Positions 31,941 to 40,851 of a stretch of 64,000 nt of DNA are shown piece after piece. Numbering within the stretch: position 1 is the first letter of the stretch; each line of letters opens with the position of its first letter. The position numbers and the translations under genes were made by a program. Location: assembly GCA_965279565.1 (NCBI GenBank), contig OZ257249.1, positions 992,001 through 1,056,000 on the forward strand. Reading direction: 5' to 3'. This DNA comes from Tagaea sp965279565. Its GTDB lineage: Bacteria > Pseudomonadota > Alphaproteobacteria > CACIAM-22H2. The notes beneath the pieces are model-generated. The model saw only the letters and a list, made by a program, of their open reading frames with translations, was not told the origin of the DNA and searched no databases.

Positions 31941-33167
31941 ATGACGACCCCTTTCGACAGCGAGCAGTTGCAGGGACTCCTGATTCTCGCCCAGGACAAG
32001 CGCCCCGACGCGCGCGCGCATCTGGCAGTCCGCATGGGCGACATGATCCTCGGGACCGATCTGGGCTCGATGTCCCCGCGCGAGCGCGAGCTTGCTGAAG
32101 AGATCCTCCAGCGGCTGCTGCACGATCTGGAAATGCCGATCCGCCGCGCGCTCGCCGAGCGCCTCGCCGCCGAAGGCGTGGCCCCCCGCCGGCTGATCGT
32201 GCAGCTCGCCAACGACCGGATCGAGGTCGCCTGGCCCGTCCTTCTCAAGTCCGAGCTGCTCGACGACGGCGAACTGCTGAACGTCATCCGCACACGCACG
32301 TTCCAGCACCGGTTGGCGATCGCGCGCCGCGAGCGCATCTCGGCCCCCGTCAGCGACGCGCTCGTGCGGCCGGGCGAACAGGACGTCGTGCGCGCCCTGC
32401 TCGAGAATCCGGGCGCCACGATCGGGACCGACACGTTCGAATCGCTCGTCGAAGTTTCGCAGGCCGATTCCGATCTCCAGGAGATGATCCTGAAGCGCGA
32501 GGATCTCGACCCGCGTCTGGCCGGCCGCATGTACGGCTGGGTCTCCGAAGCGCTGCGCCGGCACATCATCGAGAATTTCGAGATCGACCATTACCTGCTC
32601 GACAAGGCGATCGGCGACGCGCTGGCCGAGGTGGTGGGCAACCACGCGCGCGCGGCCGCACTCAACGGGGCGCTCGTCAGGATCCGCGCGGCGCTGGACC
32701 GGGACGACGTGCATGACCTGCAGATCCTGCTGCCGCTGGTGCGCGCGGGCGAGCGTTCGCTGCTGGAAACGCTGTTCGCCAAGTTCGCGCGCGTCTCCGT
32801 CGCGACGGCACGCCGCTGCCTCTACGAACAAGGCGGCCGTGCGCTCGCCGTCGCATGCAAGGGCTGCCACGTCGACAAGCTGCTGTTCACCGAGTTCTTC
32901 ATCGCCATGCGCCAGCTCGGCGACATGACCGGCGGTCTCGTCGATCCGGGCGAACTGTTCGATGCGCTGTCGTTCTTCGATCTGGTCGAGGAGAGCGTCG
33001 CCGAAACACGTGTCGCCGCCTGGCGACGCGGCGAGACGCGCGGTCCGCTGGTCGACGATACGATGGTGGCGAACGAAGAACGCCGCGAACCGCTGACGCC
33101 GGCCCCCACGCGCAAGATGCACGCGGGCAGCCCGCCGCGACGCACGCCGCTGAAGCGCCTGAACTGA
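31941..33167 (+). CDS. DUF2336 domain protein
   Basis: 408 residues. DUF2336 proteins are alpha-helical, largely restricted to alphaproteobacteria, and built of HEAT-like repeats. Here the pattern is visible as RALAERLAAEGVAPRRLIVQLANDRIEVAWPVLLKS and LAIARRERISAPVSDALV, repeated with VVRALLENPGATI and LAGRMYGWVSEALRRHI. The C-terminal 40 residues are basic and Pro-rich. Function is unknown; some family members are encoded near motility or signalling genes. It is divergent from the RGSLVDLLI small protein and convergent with pgk, ending 1 bp away from it. Confidence 0.83.
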   Translation: MTTPFDSEQLQGLLILAQDKRPDARAHLAVRMGDMILGTDLGSMSPRERELAEEILQRLLHDLEMPIRRALAERLAAEGVAPRRLIVQLANDRIEVAWPVLLKSELLDDGELLNVIRTRTFQHRLAIARRERISAPVSDALVRPGEQDVVRALLENPGATIGTDTFESLVEVSQADSDLQEMILKREDLDPRLAGRMYGWVSEALRRHIIENFEIDHYLLDKAIGDALAEVVGNHARAAALNGALVRIRAALDRDDVHDLQILLPLVRAGERSLLETLFAKFARVSVATARRCLYEQGGRALAVACKGCHVDKLLFTEFFIAMRQLGDMTGGLVDPGELFDALSFFDLVEESVAETRVAAWRRGETRGPLVDDTMVANEERREPLTPAPTRKMHAGSPPRRTPLKRLN

Positions 33168-33168
33168 C

Positions 33169-34365
33169 CTACGGGCGGACGGCCAGTGCCGCCACGCCGG
33201 GCAGTTCCTTGCCTTCGAGCCATTCCAGGAACGCGCCGCCGGCCGTCGACACATAGCTGAACGAATCGACGGCACCTGCTTTCGCCAGTGCCGCGACCGT
33301 ATCGCCGCCGCCGGCCACCGACAGCAGCCGTCCCGCCTTCGTGCGCTCCGCCACGCCCTTGGCCAGCGCCGTCGTGCCGGCATCGAACGGCGCATGCTCG
33401 AATGCGCCCACGGGCCCGTTCCAGACCAGCGTGTGCGCGCCGTCGAAGATGCGCAGCGTCTCGGCGACCGACAGCGGGCCGATATCGAGGATCATCTTGC
33501 CGGCCGGGATCCGGCCGATCGGCACGGTCTCGGCACCAGCCGCATCAGTCAGCGCGCCGGCGACGACCGCATCGACCGGAAGCACGATCTGTTTTCCAGC
33601 CGTCTCGGCGTCGGCCATGATCCGGCGGGCCGTCTCGGCCATGTCGGATTCGCACAGCGAACGGCCGACCGCGATCCCCCTGGCGTGGAGGAACGTGTTG
33701 GCCATGCCGCCGCCGATCGCGAGGATGTCGACGCGCGATACGAGGTTGCCGATCAGGTCGAGCTTGGTCGAGATCTTCGAGCCGCCGATCACGGCCGCGA
33801 CCGGCCGGCGCGGATGGTCGAGCGCCTTGCCCAGCGCGTCGAGCTCGGCCTGCATCGAAAGCCCGGCCGCGCAAGGCAGCACGTGGGCGATGCCTTCGGT
33901 CGACGCGTGGGCGCGGTGCGCGCACGAGAACGCGTCGTTGACATAGATGTCGCCAAGGGACGCAAGCGCCTTCACGAAATCGGGGTCGTTCTTTTCCTCG
34001 CCCTTGTGGAAGCGGAGATTTTCCAGAAGCACGACCTCGCCGTCTTTCAGCCTGTCGATGGCCGCTTTCGCGTCGGGACCGATGCAGTCGGCCCCGAACG
34101 CCACGGGCCGGCCGATGGCCTTGGCGAGCGGTGCCACGAGCGGGCGCAGCGACTGGCTCTCGTCGCGGCCCTTGGGCCGTCCGAAATGCGACAGCACGAC
34201 GACCCTGGCCCCCTTCCCCGCCAGTTCCGCGGCGGTCGGCGCGAAGCGCTCGATGCGCGTGGCGTCGCTAACTGCCCCGTCCTGCATGGGAACATTGAGG
34301 TCGGCGCGCACGAGCACGCGTTTGCCGGAAAAATCGAAGTCGCGGAGGGTCTTGAATCGGGTCAT
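33169..34365 (-). CDS. pgk: Phosphoglycerate kinase
   Basis: 398 residues from MTRFKTLRDFDFSGKRV. It transfers phosphate between 1,3-bisphosphoglycerate and ADP in glycolysis/gluconeogenesis. RVLVRADLNVPM, LSHFGRPKG, LLENLRFHKGEEKND, GGSKISTKLDLIGNL and GGGDTVAAL are all standard substrate and nucleotide motifs. It is monocistronic in view, divergent from pyrF across 80 bp. No gap or fba gene is adjacent. Confidence 0.97.
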   Translation of the reverse strand: MTRFKTLRDFDFSGKRVLVRADLNVPMQDGAVSDATRIERFAPTAAELAGKGARVVVLSHFGRPKGRDESQSLRPLVAPLAKAIGRPVAFGADCIGPDAKAAIDRLKDGEVVLLENLRFHKGEEKNDPDFVKALASLGDIYVNDAFSCAHRAHASTEGIAHVLPCAAGLSMQAELDALGKALDHPRRPVAAVIGGSKISTKLDLIGNLVSRVDILAIGGGMANTFLHARGIAVGRSLCESDMAETARRIMADAETAGKQIVLPVDAVVAGALTDAAGAETVPIGRIPAGKMILDIGPLSVAETLRIFDGAHTLVWNGPVGAFEHAPFDAGTTALAKGVAERTKAGRLLSVAGGGDTVAALAKAGAVDSFSYVSTAGGAFLEWLEGKELPGVAALAVRP

Positions 34366-34445
34366 GGTGCGGGCAATCCTGCGCTCGGCCGGGATTCGAG
34401 TCGCCCGGCCCCAAGCCTCTATCGCCCAACAGCGAGGATATCGCA

Positions 34446-35159
34446 ATGTCCCAGCCTTCCCGTCCGCCCCTGCCGCGCGTCTTCGTCGCGATCGACCGGA
34501 TGCGCACCGACGATGCGGCGAACGATCTGGCGCGGCTCGGTACGGAGGGCTTCGCACTCAAGCTCGGTCTCGAGTTCTTCGTCGCGAACGGGCCCGAAGG
34601 CGTGCGCAAGGTTACGGGCCCGCGCCCGCTGTTCCTCGACCTCAAGCTCCACGACATTCCCAACACGGTGGCCGGCGGCGTGAAGGCGGCGGCCCTTTGC
34701 CGGCCGCACTTCCTGACGGTCCATGCCGGCGGCGGGCGCGCGATGCTGGTCGCGGCGCGCGACGCGGCCGCCCAGTCCGGCCCGGACCGGCCGATGCTGC
34801 TCGCGATCACGGTGCTGACCAGCCTCGACGACGCGGATCTCGACGCGGTCGGCCAGCGCGGCCCGTCGGGCGAACAGGCGCTGCGCCTGGCGATGCTCGC
34901 GCGCGAAGCGGGCGTGGACGGCGTCGTCTGCTCGGCCCACGAGATCGAGCGCCTGCGCAAGGCCGTCGGCCCGGATTTCAAGCTTGTGGTTCCCGGCATC
35001 CGGCCCGAATGGGCGGCAGCGGGCGACCAGAAGCGCGTCATGACGCCACGCGAGGCGGTCGATCTCGGTGCCGACCATCTCGTGATCGGCCGGCCGATCA
35101 CGCAGGCCGCCGATCCGAAGGCGGCACTCGCGCGCATCCTCGCCGAAATCGCCCGATGA
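34446..35159 (+). CDS. pyrF: Orotidine 5'-phosphate decarboxylase
   Basis: 237 residues. It makes UMP from OMP. The catalytic strand is FLDLKLHDIPNTVAGGVKAA near residue 60, with Asp and Lys in the DxKxxD pattern. LKLGLEFF precedes it, HAGGGRAM and VVPGIRPEWAAAGDQKRV bind the phosphate, and DHLVIGRPI closes the barrel. The first strand reads FVAIDRM instead of the common VALD. The stop overlaps trpF (ATGA). Confidence 0.95.
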   Translation: MSQPSRPPLPRVFVAIDRMRTDDAANDLARLGTEGFALKLGLEFFVANGPEGVRKVTGPRPLFLDLKLHDIPNTVAGGVKAAALCRPHFLTVHAGGGRAMLVAARDAAAQSGPDRPMLLAITVLTSLDDADLDAVGQRGPSGEQALRLAMLAREAGVDGVVCSAHEIERLRKAVGPDFKLVVPGIRPEWAAAGDQKRVMTPREAVDLGADHLVIGRPITQAADPKAALARILAEIAR

Positions 35160-35794
35160 CGGCGCAGGCGAAGATCTGCGGCATCAATTCCGTTCCGGGG
35201 GCGCAAGCAGCCGGACGCGCCGCGTTCGCCGGTTTCAATTTCTATGCGCCAAGTCCGCGCAGCGTGACGGCCGCACAGGCGCGCTTCCTTGCCGGTCATC
35301 TGCCGCGTGACGTATGTCGCGTCGCACTTCTCGTCGATTTCGACGACGCCGCACTCGATGCGCTTCTGTCGATCTTCCGGCCGGACATCCTGCAGCTCCA
35401 CGGCCACGAGACGCCGGCGCGGACAGCCGAAATCCGTGCACGCGCGGGCCTGCCCGTGATGAAGGTGCTCGGGATCTCGACCGCCGCCGATCTCGACGGG
35501 GTCGCCGCCTATCTTGGTGCAGCCGACCGGCTGCTGTTCGACGCCAAGCCGCCCAAGCGGGAAGGTGCCCTGCCCGGCGGCAATGCCGTCACCTTCGACT
35601 GGTCGCTGCTGGCCGGACGGAAATGGACCCTTCCCTGGATGCTGGCGGGTGGCCTGACGCCGCAGAACGTCGCGAGTGCTATCCGCGCGACCGGTGCGCC
35701 TTCCGTGGACGTCGCGTCGGGTGTGGAAGACCGGCCGGGACACAAATCCCCCCGCCTGATCCGGCGGTTTCTGGCGGCCGTCCGGGCGGCCTGA
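35156..35794 (+). CDS. trpF: Phosphoribosylanthranilate isomerase
   Basis: 212 residues. It catalyses the Amadori rearrangement in tryptophan synthesis. KICGI (catalytic Cys) is near residue 6, LQLHGHE near 80, LLFDAKPP near 120 (catalytic Asp), LPGGNAVTFDWSLL, MLAGGLTPQNV and SVDVASGVED. It is coupled to pyrF and followed 44 bp later by trpB. Confidence 0.95.
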   Translation: MTAQAKICGINSVPGAQAAGRAAFAGFNFYAPSPRSVTAAQARFLAGHLPRDVCRVALLVDFDDAALDALLSIFRPDILQLHGHETPARTAEIRARAGLPVMKVLGISTAADLDGVAAYLGAADRLLFDAKPPKREGALPGGNAVTFDWSLLAGRKWTLPWMLAGGLTPQNVASAIRATGAPSVDVASGVEDRPGHKSPRLIRRFLAAVRAA

Positions 35795-35838
35795 CGTCGC
35801 TTGGCCCCGGCGGGCGGCTCGGCTATAACCGCGCGGCC

Positions 35839-37050
35839 ATGAACAAGCTCAATTCCTTCCGCGCCGGACCCGACGAAACCGGGCATTTCGGCATCTTCGG
35901 GGGCCGCTACGTCTCCGAGACCCTGATGCCCCTGATCCTGGAGGTCGAGCGCGCCTATGCCGCCGCCCGCAAGGACCCTTCCTTCCAGAAGGAGCTCGAC
36001 TATTACCTCGCGCATTACGTGGGCCGACCCTCGCCGCTGTGGCTGGCCGAGCGGCTGACCAAGGCGCTGGGCGGGGCCAAGATCTACCTGAAGCGCGACG
36101 AGCTGAACCACACGGGTGCGCACAAGATCAACAGCTGCATGGGCCAGATCCTGCTGGCCCAGCGCATGGGCAAGAAGCGCATTATCGCCGAGACCGGTGC
36201 CGGCCAGCACGGTGTCGCGACCGCAACGGTCTGCGCGCTGTTCGGCCTGCCCTGCACCGTCTACATGGGCGAGACCGACATCGCGCGCCAGGCGCCCAAC
36301 GTGTTCCGCATGAAGCTGCTCGGGGCCGAGGTGCGGCCGGTCACGTCGGGCACCGGCACGCTCAAGGACGCGATGAACGAGGCGCTGCGCGACTGGGTCG
36401 CGAATGTCGAGGACACCTACTACATCATCGGCACGGTCGCGGGCCCGCATCCCTTCCCGATGATGATCCGCGACTTCCAGAGCGTGATCGGCCGCGAGAC
36501 GCGCGAGCAGATCATGGGCTTCGAAGGCCGCGTGCCCGACCTGCTGGTCGCGTGCATCGGCGGCGGGTCGAACGCGATGGGCCTGTTCCATCCGTTCCTC
36601 GACGACAAGGAAGTCGCGATGGACGCGGTCGAGGCCGCGGGCCTCGGCCTCGACAGCGGCAAGCACGCGGCGTCGCTGCAGGGTGGCCGGCCCGGCGTGC
36701 TGCACGGCAACCGCACCTTCCTGCTGATGAACGACGACGGTCAGATCAACGAGGCGCATTCGATCTCGGCGGGTCTCGACTATCCGGGCATCGGGCCCGA
36801 GCATTCGTGGCTGCACGACATCAAGCGCGTGAACTACGTGGCCGCGACCGACGACGATGCGATCGAGGCCTTCAAGCTGCTGTCGCGCACCGAGGGCATC
36901 CTTCCCGCCCTCGAGCCGGCGCATGCGCTGGCGCATGTCGCGCGTATCGCACCCAAGCTTCCCAAGGATTATCTGATCGTCATGAATCTCTGCGGTCGCG
37001 GCGACAAGGACATCTTCACGATCGGCGAACGCCTCGGGGTGAAGCTGTGA
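35839..37050 (+). CDS. trpB: Tryptophan synthase beta chain
   Basis: 403 residues. It condenses indole with serine using PLP. FGIFGGRYVSETLMP is the N-terminus. The PLP lysine is in LNHTGAHKINS near residue 95, GAGQHGVATATV near 118, the phosphate loop is CIGGGSNAMGLFHPF near 240, and NLCGRGDKDI is near the end. The stop overlaps the trpA GTG start, coupling the subunits. Confidence 0.98.
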   Translation: MNKLNSFRAGPDETGHFGIFGGRYVSETLMPLILEVERAYAAARKDPSFQKELDYYLAHYVGRPSPLWLAERLTKALGGAKIYLKRDELNHTGAHKINSCMGQILLAQRMGKKRIIAETGAGQHGVATATVCALFGLPCTVYMGETDIARQAPNVFRMKLLGAEVRPVTSGTGTLKDAMNEALRDWVANVEDTYYIIGTVAGPHPFPMMIRDFQSVIGRETREQIMGFEGRVPDLLVACIGGGSNAMGLFHPFLDDKEVAMDAVEAAGLGLDSGKHAASLQGGRPGVLHGNRTFLLMNDDGQINEAHSISAGLDYPGIGPEHSWLHDIKRVNYVAATDDDAIEAFKLLSRTEGILPALEPAHALAHVARIAPKLPKDYLIVMNLCGRGDKDIFTIGERLGVKL

Positions 37051-37865
37051 GCCGCCTTGCCGGACGTTTCGCGGCCCTCGCCAAGGAAGGCCGCGCCGGC
37101 CTCGTCACCTACGTGATGGCGGGCGATCCGGACGCGGCGCAGGCACAGGCGATCCTCGACGGCCTGCCGGAAGCGGGTGCCGACGTGATCGAGCTGGGCC
37201 TGCCCTTCTCCGATCCGATGGCCGACGGGCCGGCGATTCAGGCCGCCGCCCTGCGCGCGCTGACCGCAGGCGCTTCGACGCGCAAGGCGCTCGACCAGCT
37301 GCGCAAGTTCCGCACGAAGGACGCGACGACGCCGGTCGTGCTGATGGGCTACTACAACCCGGTCTACATCTACGGGCCCGAGAAGTTCTGCAAGGACGCG
37401 GCCGCCGCCGGTGCCGACGGCCTGATCATCGTCGACCTGCCGCCCGAAGAGGACGCCGAGCTGCGCCCCTTCGCCAAGGCGGCCGGCCTCGACCTCGTGC
37501 GCCTCGCCACGCCGACGACCGACGACAAGCGCCTGCCGATCGTCCTCGAAGGCGCATCGGGCTTCCTCTATTACGTCGCCGTCCTTGGCGTGACCGGCAC
37601 CAAGTCGGTCGTCAGCACGAAGGTGGCCGAGGCGGTCGCGCGCATCCGCCGCTCGACCAAGCTGCCCGTCGCCGTCGGCTTCGGCATCAAGACGCCGGCC
37701 GATGCCGCCGCGATCGCGCGCGACGCCGATGCGGCCGTCGTCGGATCGGCACTGGTGCAGAAGGTCGTCGAGACCGGCCCTGGCGACGCGGCATCGCGCG
37801 TGCACGGTCTGGTGCGCGAACTTTCCAAGGCCGTGCGCACGGCCCGCCAGAAGCAGAGCGCGTGA
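37047..37865 (+). CDS. trpA: Tryptophan synthase alpha chain
   Basis: 272 residues from a GTG that overlaps the trpB stop (GTGA). It cleaves indole-3-glycerol phosphate. LVTYVMAGDPD, VIELGLPFSDPMADGPAIQAAALRAL with the catalytic Glu, PVVLMGYYNPVYIYG, LIIVDLPPEE with the catalytic Asp and GFGIKTPADAAAI are conserved. accD begins 10 bp downstream. Confidence 0.97.
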   Translation: MSRLAGRFAALAKEGRAGLVTYVMAGDPDAAQAQAILDGLPEAGADVIELGLPFSDPMADGPAIQAAALRALTAGASTRKALDQLRKFRTKDATTPVVLMGYYNPVYIYGPEKFCKDAAAAGADGLIIVDLPPEEDAELRPFAKAAGLDLVRLATPTTDDKRLPIVLEGASGFLYYVAVLGVTGTKSVVSTKVAEAVARIRRSTKLPVAVGFGIKTPADAAAIARDADAAVVGSALVQKVVETGPGDAASRVHGLVRELSKAVRTARQKQSA

Positions 37866-37875
37866 GGTTCCGGCA

Positions 37876-38787
37876 ATGAGCTGGCTTACCAATTTCGTCC
37901 GCCCGAAGCTGCGCGCCCTCGTCCGCAAGACCGAGGTGCCGGACAATCTGTGGGACACGTGCCCAGCCTGCAGCAAGATGATCTTCCACCGCGATCTGGA
38001 AGCCAACCAGCGCGTCTGCCCGCATTGCGGCCATCACATGCGCCTGCCGGCCAAGCGCCGGCTCGAGACGCTGTTCGACGACGGCGCGTATGCTCGCATC
38101 GAGCTGCCGAAGGTGGCGGCCGATCCGCTTAAGTTCCGCGACCAGAAGAAGTATGTCGACCGGCTGAAGGCCGCGCGCGAGAAGACCGGCGAGCAGGATG
38201 CGATCCTCGTCGCGCACGGCCGCATCGGCGGCATGGGTGCGGTCGTCGCGGCGTTCGATTTCGAATTCCAGGGCGGCTCGATGGGGCTTGCGGTCGGCGA
38301 AGGTCTCGTCGCGGCGGCCAAGCTCGCGGTCCTCCAGCAGTCGCCGCTGATCGTGATTCCTGCTTCGGGCGGCGCACGCATGCAGGAAGGCATCCTGTCG
38401 CTGATGCAGATGCCGCGCAGCGTGATCGCGGCCGAAGAGGTCAAGGAAGCGGGCCTGCCCTATATCGTCATCCTGACCGATCCGACGACCGGCGGCGTCT
38501 CGGCGTCGTTCGCGATGCTCGGCGACATCGCGATCTCGGAGCCGGGTGCGACCATCGGCTTCGCGGGTGCGCGCGTCATCGAAGAGACGCTGCGCGAGAA
38601 GCTGCCGCCGGGTTTCCAGAAGGCCGAATACCTGCTCGAGCACGGCATGGTCGACATGGTCGTCCATCGGCACGAGCTGCGCGCGATGCTCGTGCGCCTG
38701 ATCGGCCTGCTGACCGAACGCCAGCCGCGCGCGGACGTCGTCAAGCTGCCGCAGCCGCAGCTCGAGATTCCGTCCGCCAAGGCGTGA
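37876..38787 (+). CDS. accD: Acetyl-CoA carboxylase carboxyltransferase subunit beta
   Basis: 303 residues. It forms the carboxyltransferase with AccA, making malonyl-CoA. The N-terminal zinc ribbon has CPACSKM and CPHCGHH, giving the four cysteines. The crotonase-like core includes GGSMGLAVGEGLVAAAKLA, IVIPASGGARMQEG and ILTDPTTGGVSASFAMLGDI, and ends with FQKAEYLLEHGMVDMVVHR. It is translationally coupled to folC (GTGA). Confidence 0.97.
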   Translation: MSWLTNFVRPKLRALVRKTEVPDNLWDTCPACSKMIFHRDLEANQRVCPHCGHHMRLPAKRRLETLFDDGAYARIELPKVAADPLKFRDQKKYVDRLKAAREKTGEQDAILVAHGRIGGMGAVVAAFDFEFQGGSMGLAVGEGLVAAAKLAVLQQSPLIVIPASGGARMQEGILSLMQMPRSVIAAEEVKEAGLPYIVILTDPTTGGVSASFAMLGDIAISEPGATIGFAGARVIEETLREKLPPGFQKAEYLLEHGMVDMVVHRHELRAMLVRLIGLLTERQPRADVVKLPQPQLEIPSAKA

Positions 38788-40046
38788 GCGCCGATCCGAT
38801 CCTGGAGCGTCTGAAGACGCTTCATCCCAAGGCCATCGACATGTCGCTCGACCGCGTGGTCGGGCTGATGCATGCGCTCGGCGATCCGCAGGAAGCGCTC
38901 GCCCCCGTCGTCCATGTCGCCGGCACGAACGGCAAGGGCTCGACCATCGCGTGCCTGCGCGCGATGCTGGAAGCCGCCGGCAAGCGCGTGCATGTCTATA
39001 CTTCGCCCCATCTCGTGCGGTTCAACGAGCGGATCCGCATCGCGGGATCGCTGATTCCGGATGCGGAGCTTTCCACGATCCTGGAAGAGATCGAGCGCAT
39101 CAATGCCGGCGCCCCGATCACGTTCTTCGAGGTGACGACGGCCGCCGCCTTCCTCGCATTCGCGCGCCATCCGGCGGATTACGTGCTGCTCGAGACCGGC
39201 ATGGGCGGCCGGCTCGACGCGACGAACCTCGTTCCGCGCCCCGCCGTGATCGCGCAGACGCCGATCTCGTTCGACCACATGCAGTATCTCGGCGACACGC
39301 TCGCCCTGATCGCCGGCGAGAAGGCCGGCATCATGAAGGCCGGCGTGCCGACCGCGATCGGCGTCCAGCCACCCGAAGCGGCGGCCGTGTTCGACCGGCG
39401 CGGCGCCGAGCTGGGTGCGCCGCTGTTCCGCCACGGCCGCGAATGGAACATCGCGCGCACGCCGACGGGCCTGCGCTATTCCGGCAGCCAGGTGTTCGAC
39501 CTGCCCGCCCCCGCCCTGCCCGGCCCGCACCAGTACGACAATGCCGGGCTCGCCGTGGCCTGCGCCGAACTCCTCGGCCTCGATACACGTGCGATCGCCG
39601 CGGGCATTGCCGGCGCCGAGTGGCCCGCGCGCCTGCAGCGCCTGACGCGCGGGCCACTCGCCGAAGCCCTGCCGGCGGGAACGCCGCTGTTCCTCGATGG
39701 CGGTCACAACGATGCGGCGGGCGAAGCGCTGGCTGGCTGGATCGCCGGGCGGAAGATCGATTTGGTGTTCGGCATGCTGTCGACCAAGGACCCGGCCAGT
39801 TTCCTGCGCCACGTGGCACCCTTCGTGCGCCGCCTGCGCGCGATCCCGATCAAGGGCGAGCCGCTGTCGCGGTCGTCCTCGGAGATTGCCGCCGCCGCGC
39901 GCCAGGTCGGTATTGCCGACGTCGCGCAGGCCGACGACGAACAGGCCGCGACCGCGTCGCTGGCCGCCGGTGCCGCACCGGACGTGCCCGTACTGATCTG
40001 CGGGTCGCTCTATCTGTGCGGCCGCGTGCTCGCCCGCAACGGCTAG
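38784..40046 (+). CDS. folC: Folylpolyglutamate synthase/dihydrofolate synthase
   Basis: 420 residues from a GTG overlapping the accD stop. It adds glutamates to folates. The P-loop is VAGTNGKGSTIACLRAML near residue 50. YTSPHLVRFNERI, FFEVTTAAAFLAF, LLETGMGGRLDATN and SFDHMQYLGDTLALIAGEKAGIMK are conserved, and LDGGHNDAAGEAL lies near 310. The accD-folC pair after trpBA is a common order in proteobacteria. The 3' end overlaps the convergent TetR gene by 4 bp. Confidence 0.95.
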   Translation: MSADPILERLKTLHPKAIDMSLDRVVGLMHALGDPQEALAPVVHVAGTNGKGSTIACLRAMLEAAGKRVHVYTSPHLVRFNERIRIAGSLIPDAELSTILEEIERINAGAPITFFEVTTAAAFLAFARHPADYVLLETGMGGRLDATNLVPRPAVIAQTPISFDHMQYLGDTLALIAGEKAGIMKAGVPTAIGVQPPEAAAVFDRRGAELGAPLFRHGREWNIARTPTGLRYSGSQVFDLPAPALPGPHQYDNAGLAVACAELLGLDTRAIAAGIAGAEWPARLQRLTRGPLAEALPAGTPLFLDGGHNDAAGEALAGWIAGRKIDLVFGMLSTKDPASFLRHVAPFVRRLRAIPIKGEPLSRSSSEIAAAARQVGIADVAQADDEQAATASLAAGAAPDVPVLICGSLYLCGRVLARNG

Positions 40047-40669
40047 ACGTCGTCGAAGAGCAGCCGCACGTAGTTGCGGAAATTGAGGACCTGTGCCGGC
40101 AGGATCGCCGGATCCTTCATCAGCTTGCCCATCGTGATCCCGCCATCGACGACCGTCACCGCCATGTCGGCAAGTGCGTCGAAATCGACCGGGATGCGCG
40201 GCGGGTGCTTCGCCGCGATCGCCTCGAAGCGCGCGCGGAAACGTGCACGCCAGCGCAGGGCCGAAGCCCGCGTCAGTTCGCGCACGTCGTGGCTGAAAAG
40301 CTGTTCCTGGTAGCAGAACGAAGCGGCAAGGCAGCCCGGATGCGCCTCGGGCAACCGCGCCATCGTCTCGGCGAACAGCTTGAGACCGATCAGGAAGCCG
40401 TTGAGCGGATCGTCCGAGAGCTCGTCGCCGCGCGCGAACAGTCCGTCGAGGATCGCCGTGTCGTTGTCGAGGTAGCGCTCGATCAGGGCCCGCGCGAGCG
40501 CGTTCTTGTCGCGGAAATGATAGAAGAACGCGCTCTTGGTGACGCCGACGCCGGCGATCAGCGCGTCGATCGACGTCGCGCCGAAGCCCTTCTCGAGCAC
40601 GGTGCGTTCGGCAAGATCGAGAATCCGCTCGCGCGCTTCGCCGCGGCGGAGGGTCGGTTCGGCGGTCAT
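40043..40669 (-). CDS. TetR-family transcriptional regulator
   Basis: 208 residues. The helix-turn-helix is near the N-terminus: ARERILDLAERTVLEKGFGATSIDALIAGVGVTKSAFFYHFRDKNALA (residues about 12-60). The C-terminal ligand domain is helical, with a CLAASFCYQEQLF segment. A 25-bp dyad overlaps the expected promoter of this gene, suggesting autoregulation and possibly control of the divergent TTC38-like gene. The ligand is unknown. Confidence 0.9.
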   Translation of the reverse strand: MTAEPTLRRGEARERILDLAERTVLEKGFGATSIDALIAGVGVTKSAFFYHFRDKNALARALIERYLDNDTAILDGLFARGDELSDDPLNGFLIGLKLFAETMARLPEAHPGCLAASFCYQEQLFSHDVRELTRASALRWRARFRARFEAIAAKHPPRIPVDFDALADMAVTVVDGGITMGKLMKDPAILPAQVLNFRNYVRLLFDDV

Positions 40670-40689
40670 GGGGCGGTTCTATACCATAG

Positions 40690-40714
40690 GTACAGTTGCA
40701 GAATGCAAACGTAC
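40690..40714. promoter_or_regulatory. Probable TetR-type operator
   Basis: An imperfect dyad: GTACAGTTGCA (40690-40700), centre GAA, TGCAAACGTAC (40704-40714). Nine of eleven arm positions are complementary. It lies between candidate -35 TTGCAT (40708-40703) and extended -10 TATAGA (40683-40678) elements of the minus-strand TetR gene. Confidence 0.5.
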
Positions 40715-40733
40715 CGCGTGTATCGCCGCGTCG

Positions 40734-40749
40734 TTTCAAATATTTGAAA
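40734..40749. promoter_or_regulatory. Perfect 16-bp palindrome, possible operator
   Basis: TTTCAAATATTTGAAA is self-complementary across all 16 bases, in an AT-rich pocket of the TetR/TTC38 control region. The binding protein is unknown. Confidence 0.4.
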
Positions 40750-40759
40750 AACTTTGATT

Positions 40760-40774
40760 TTCCGGATTCCGGAA
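40760..40774. promoter_or_regulatory. Perfect 7+1+7 dyad, possible operator
   Basis: TTCCGGA-T-TCCGGAA. It is the third symmetric element within 85 bp of the same intergenic region. Confidence 0.35.
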
Positions 40775-40851
40775 CTGCACCACGGGTTGATGGTGCCGAA
40801 TCCCGGGCTCGTCTATCACCGCGTCCCCGATCCTTTCCGGAGACACAAACT

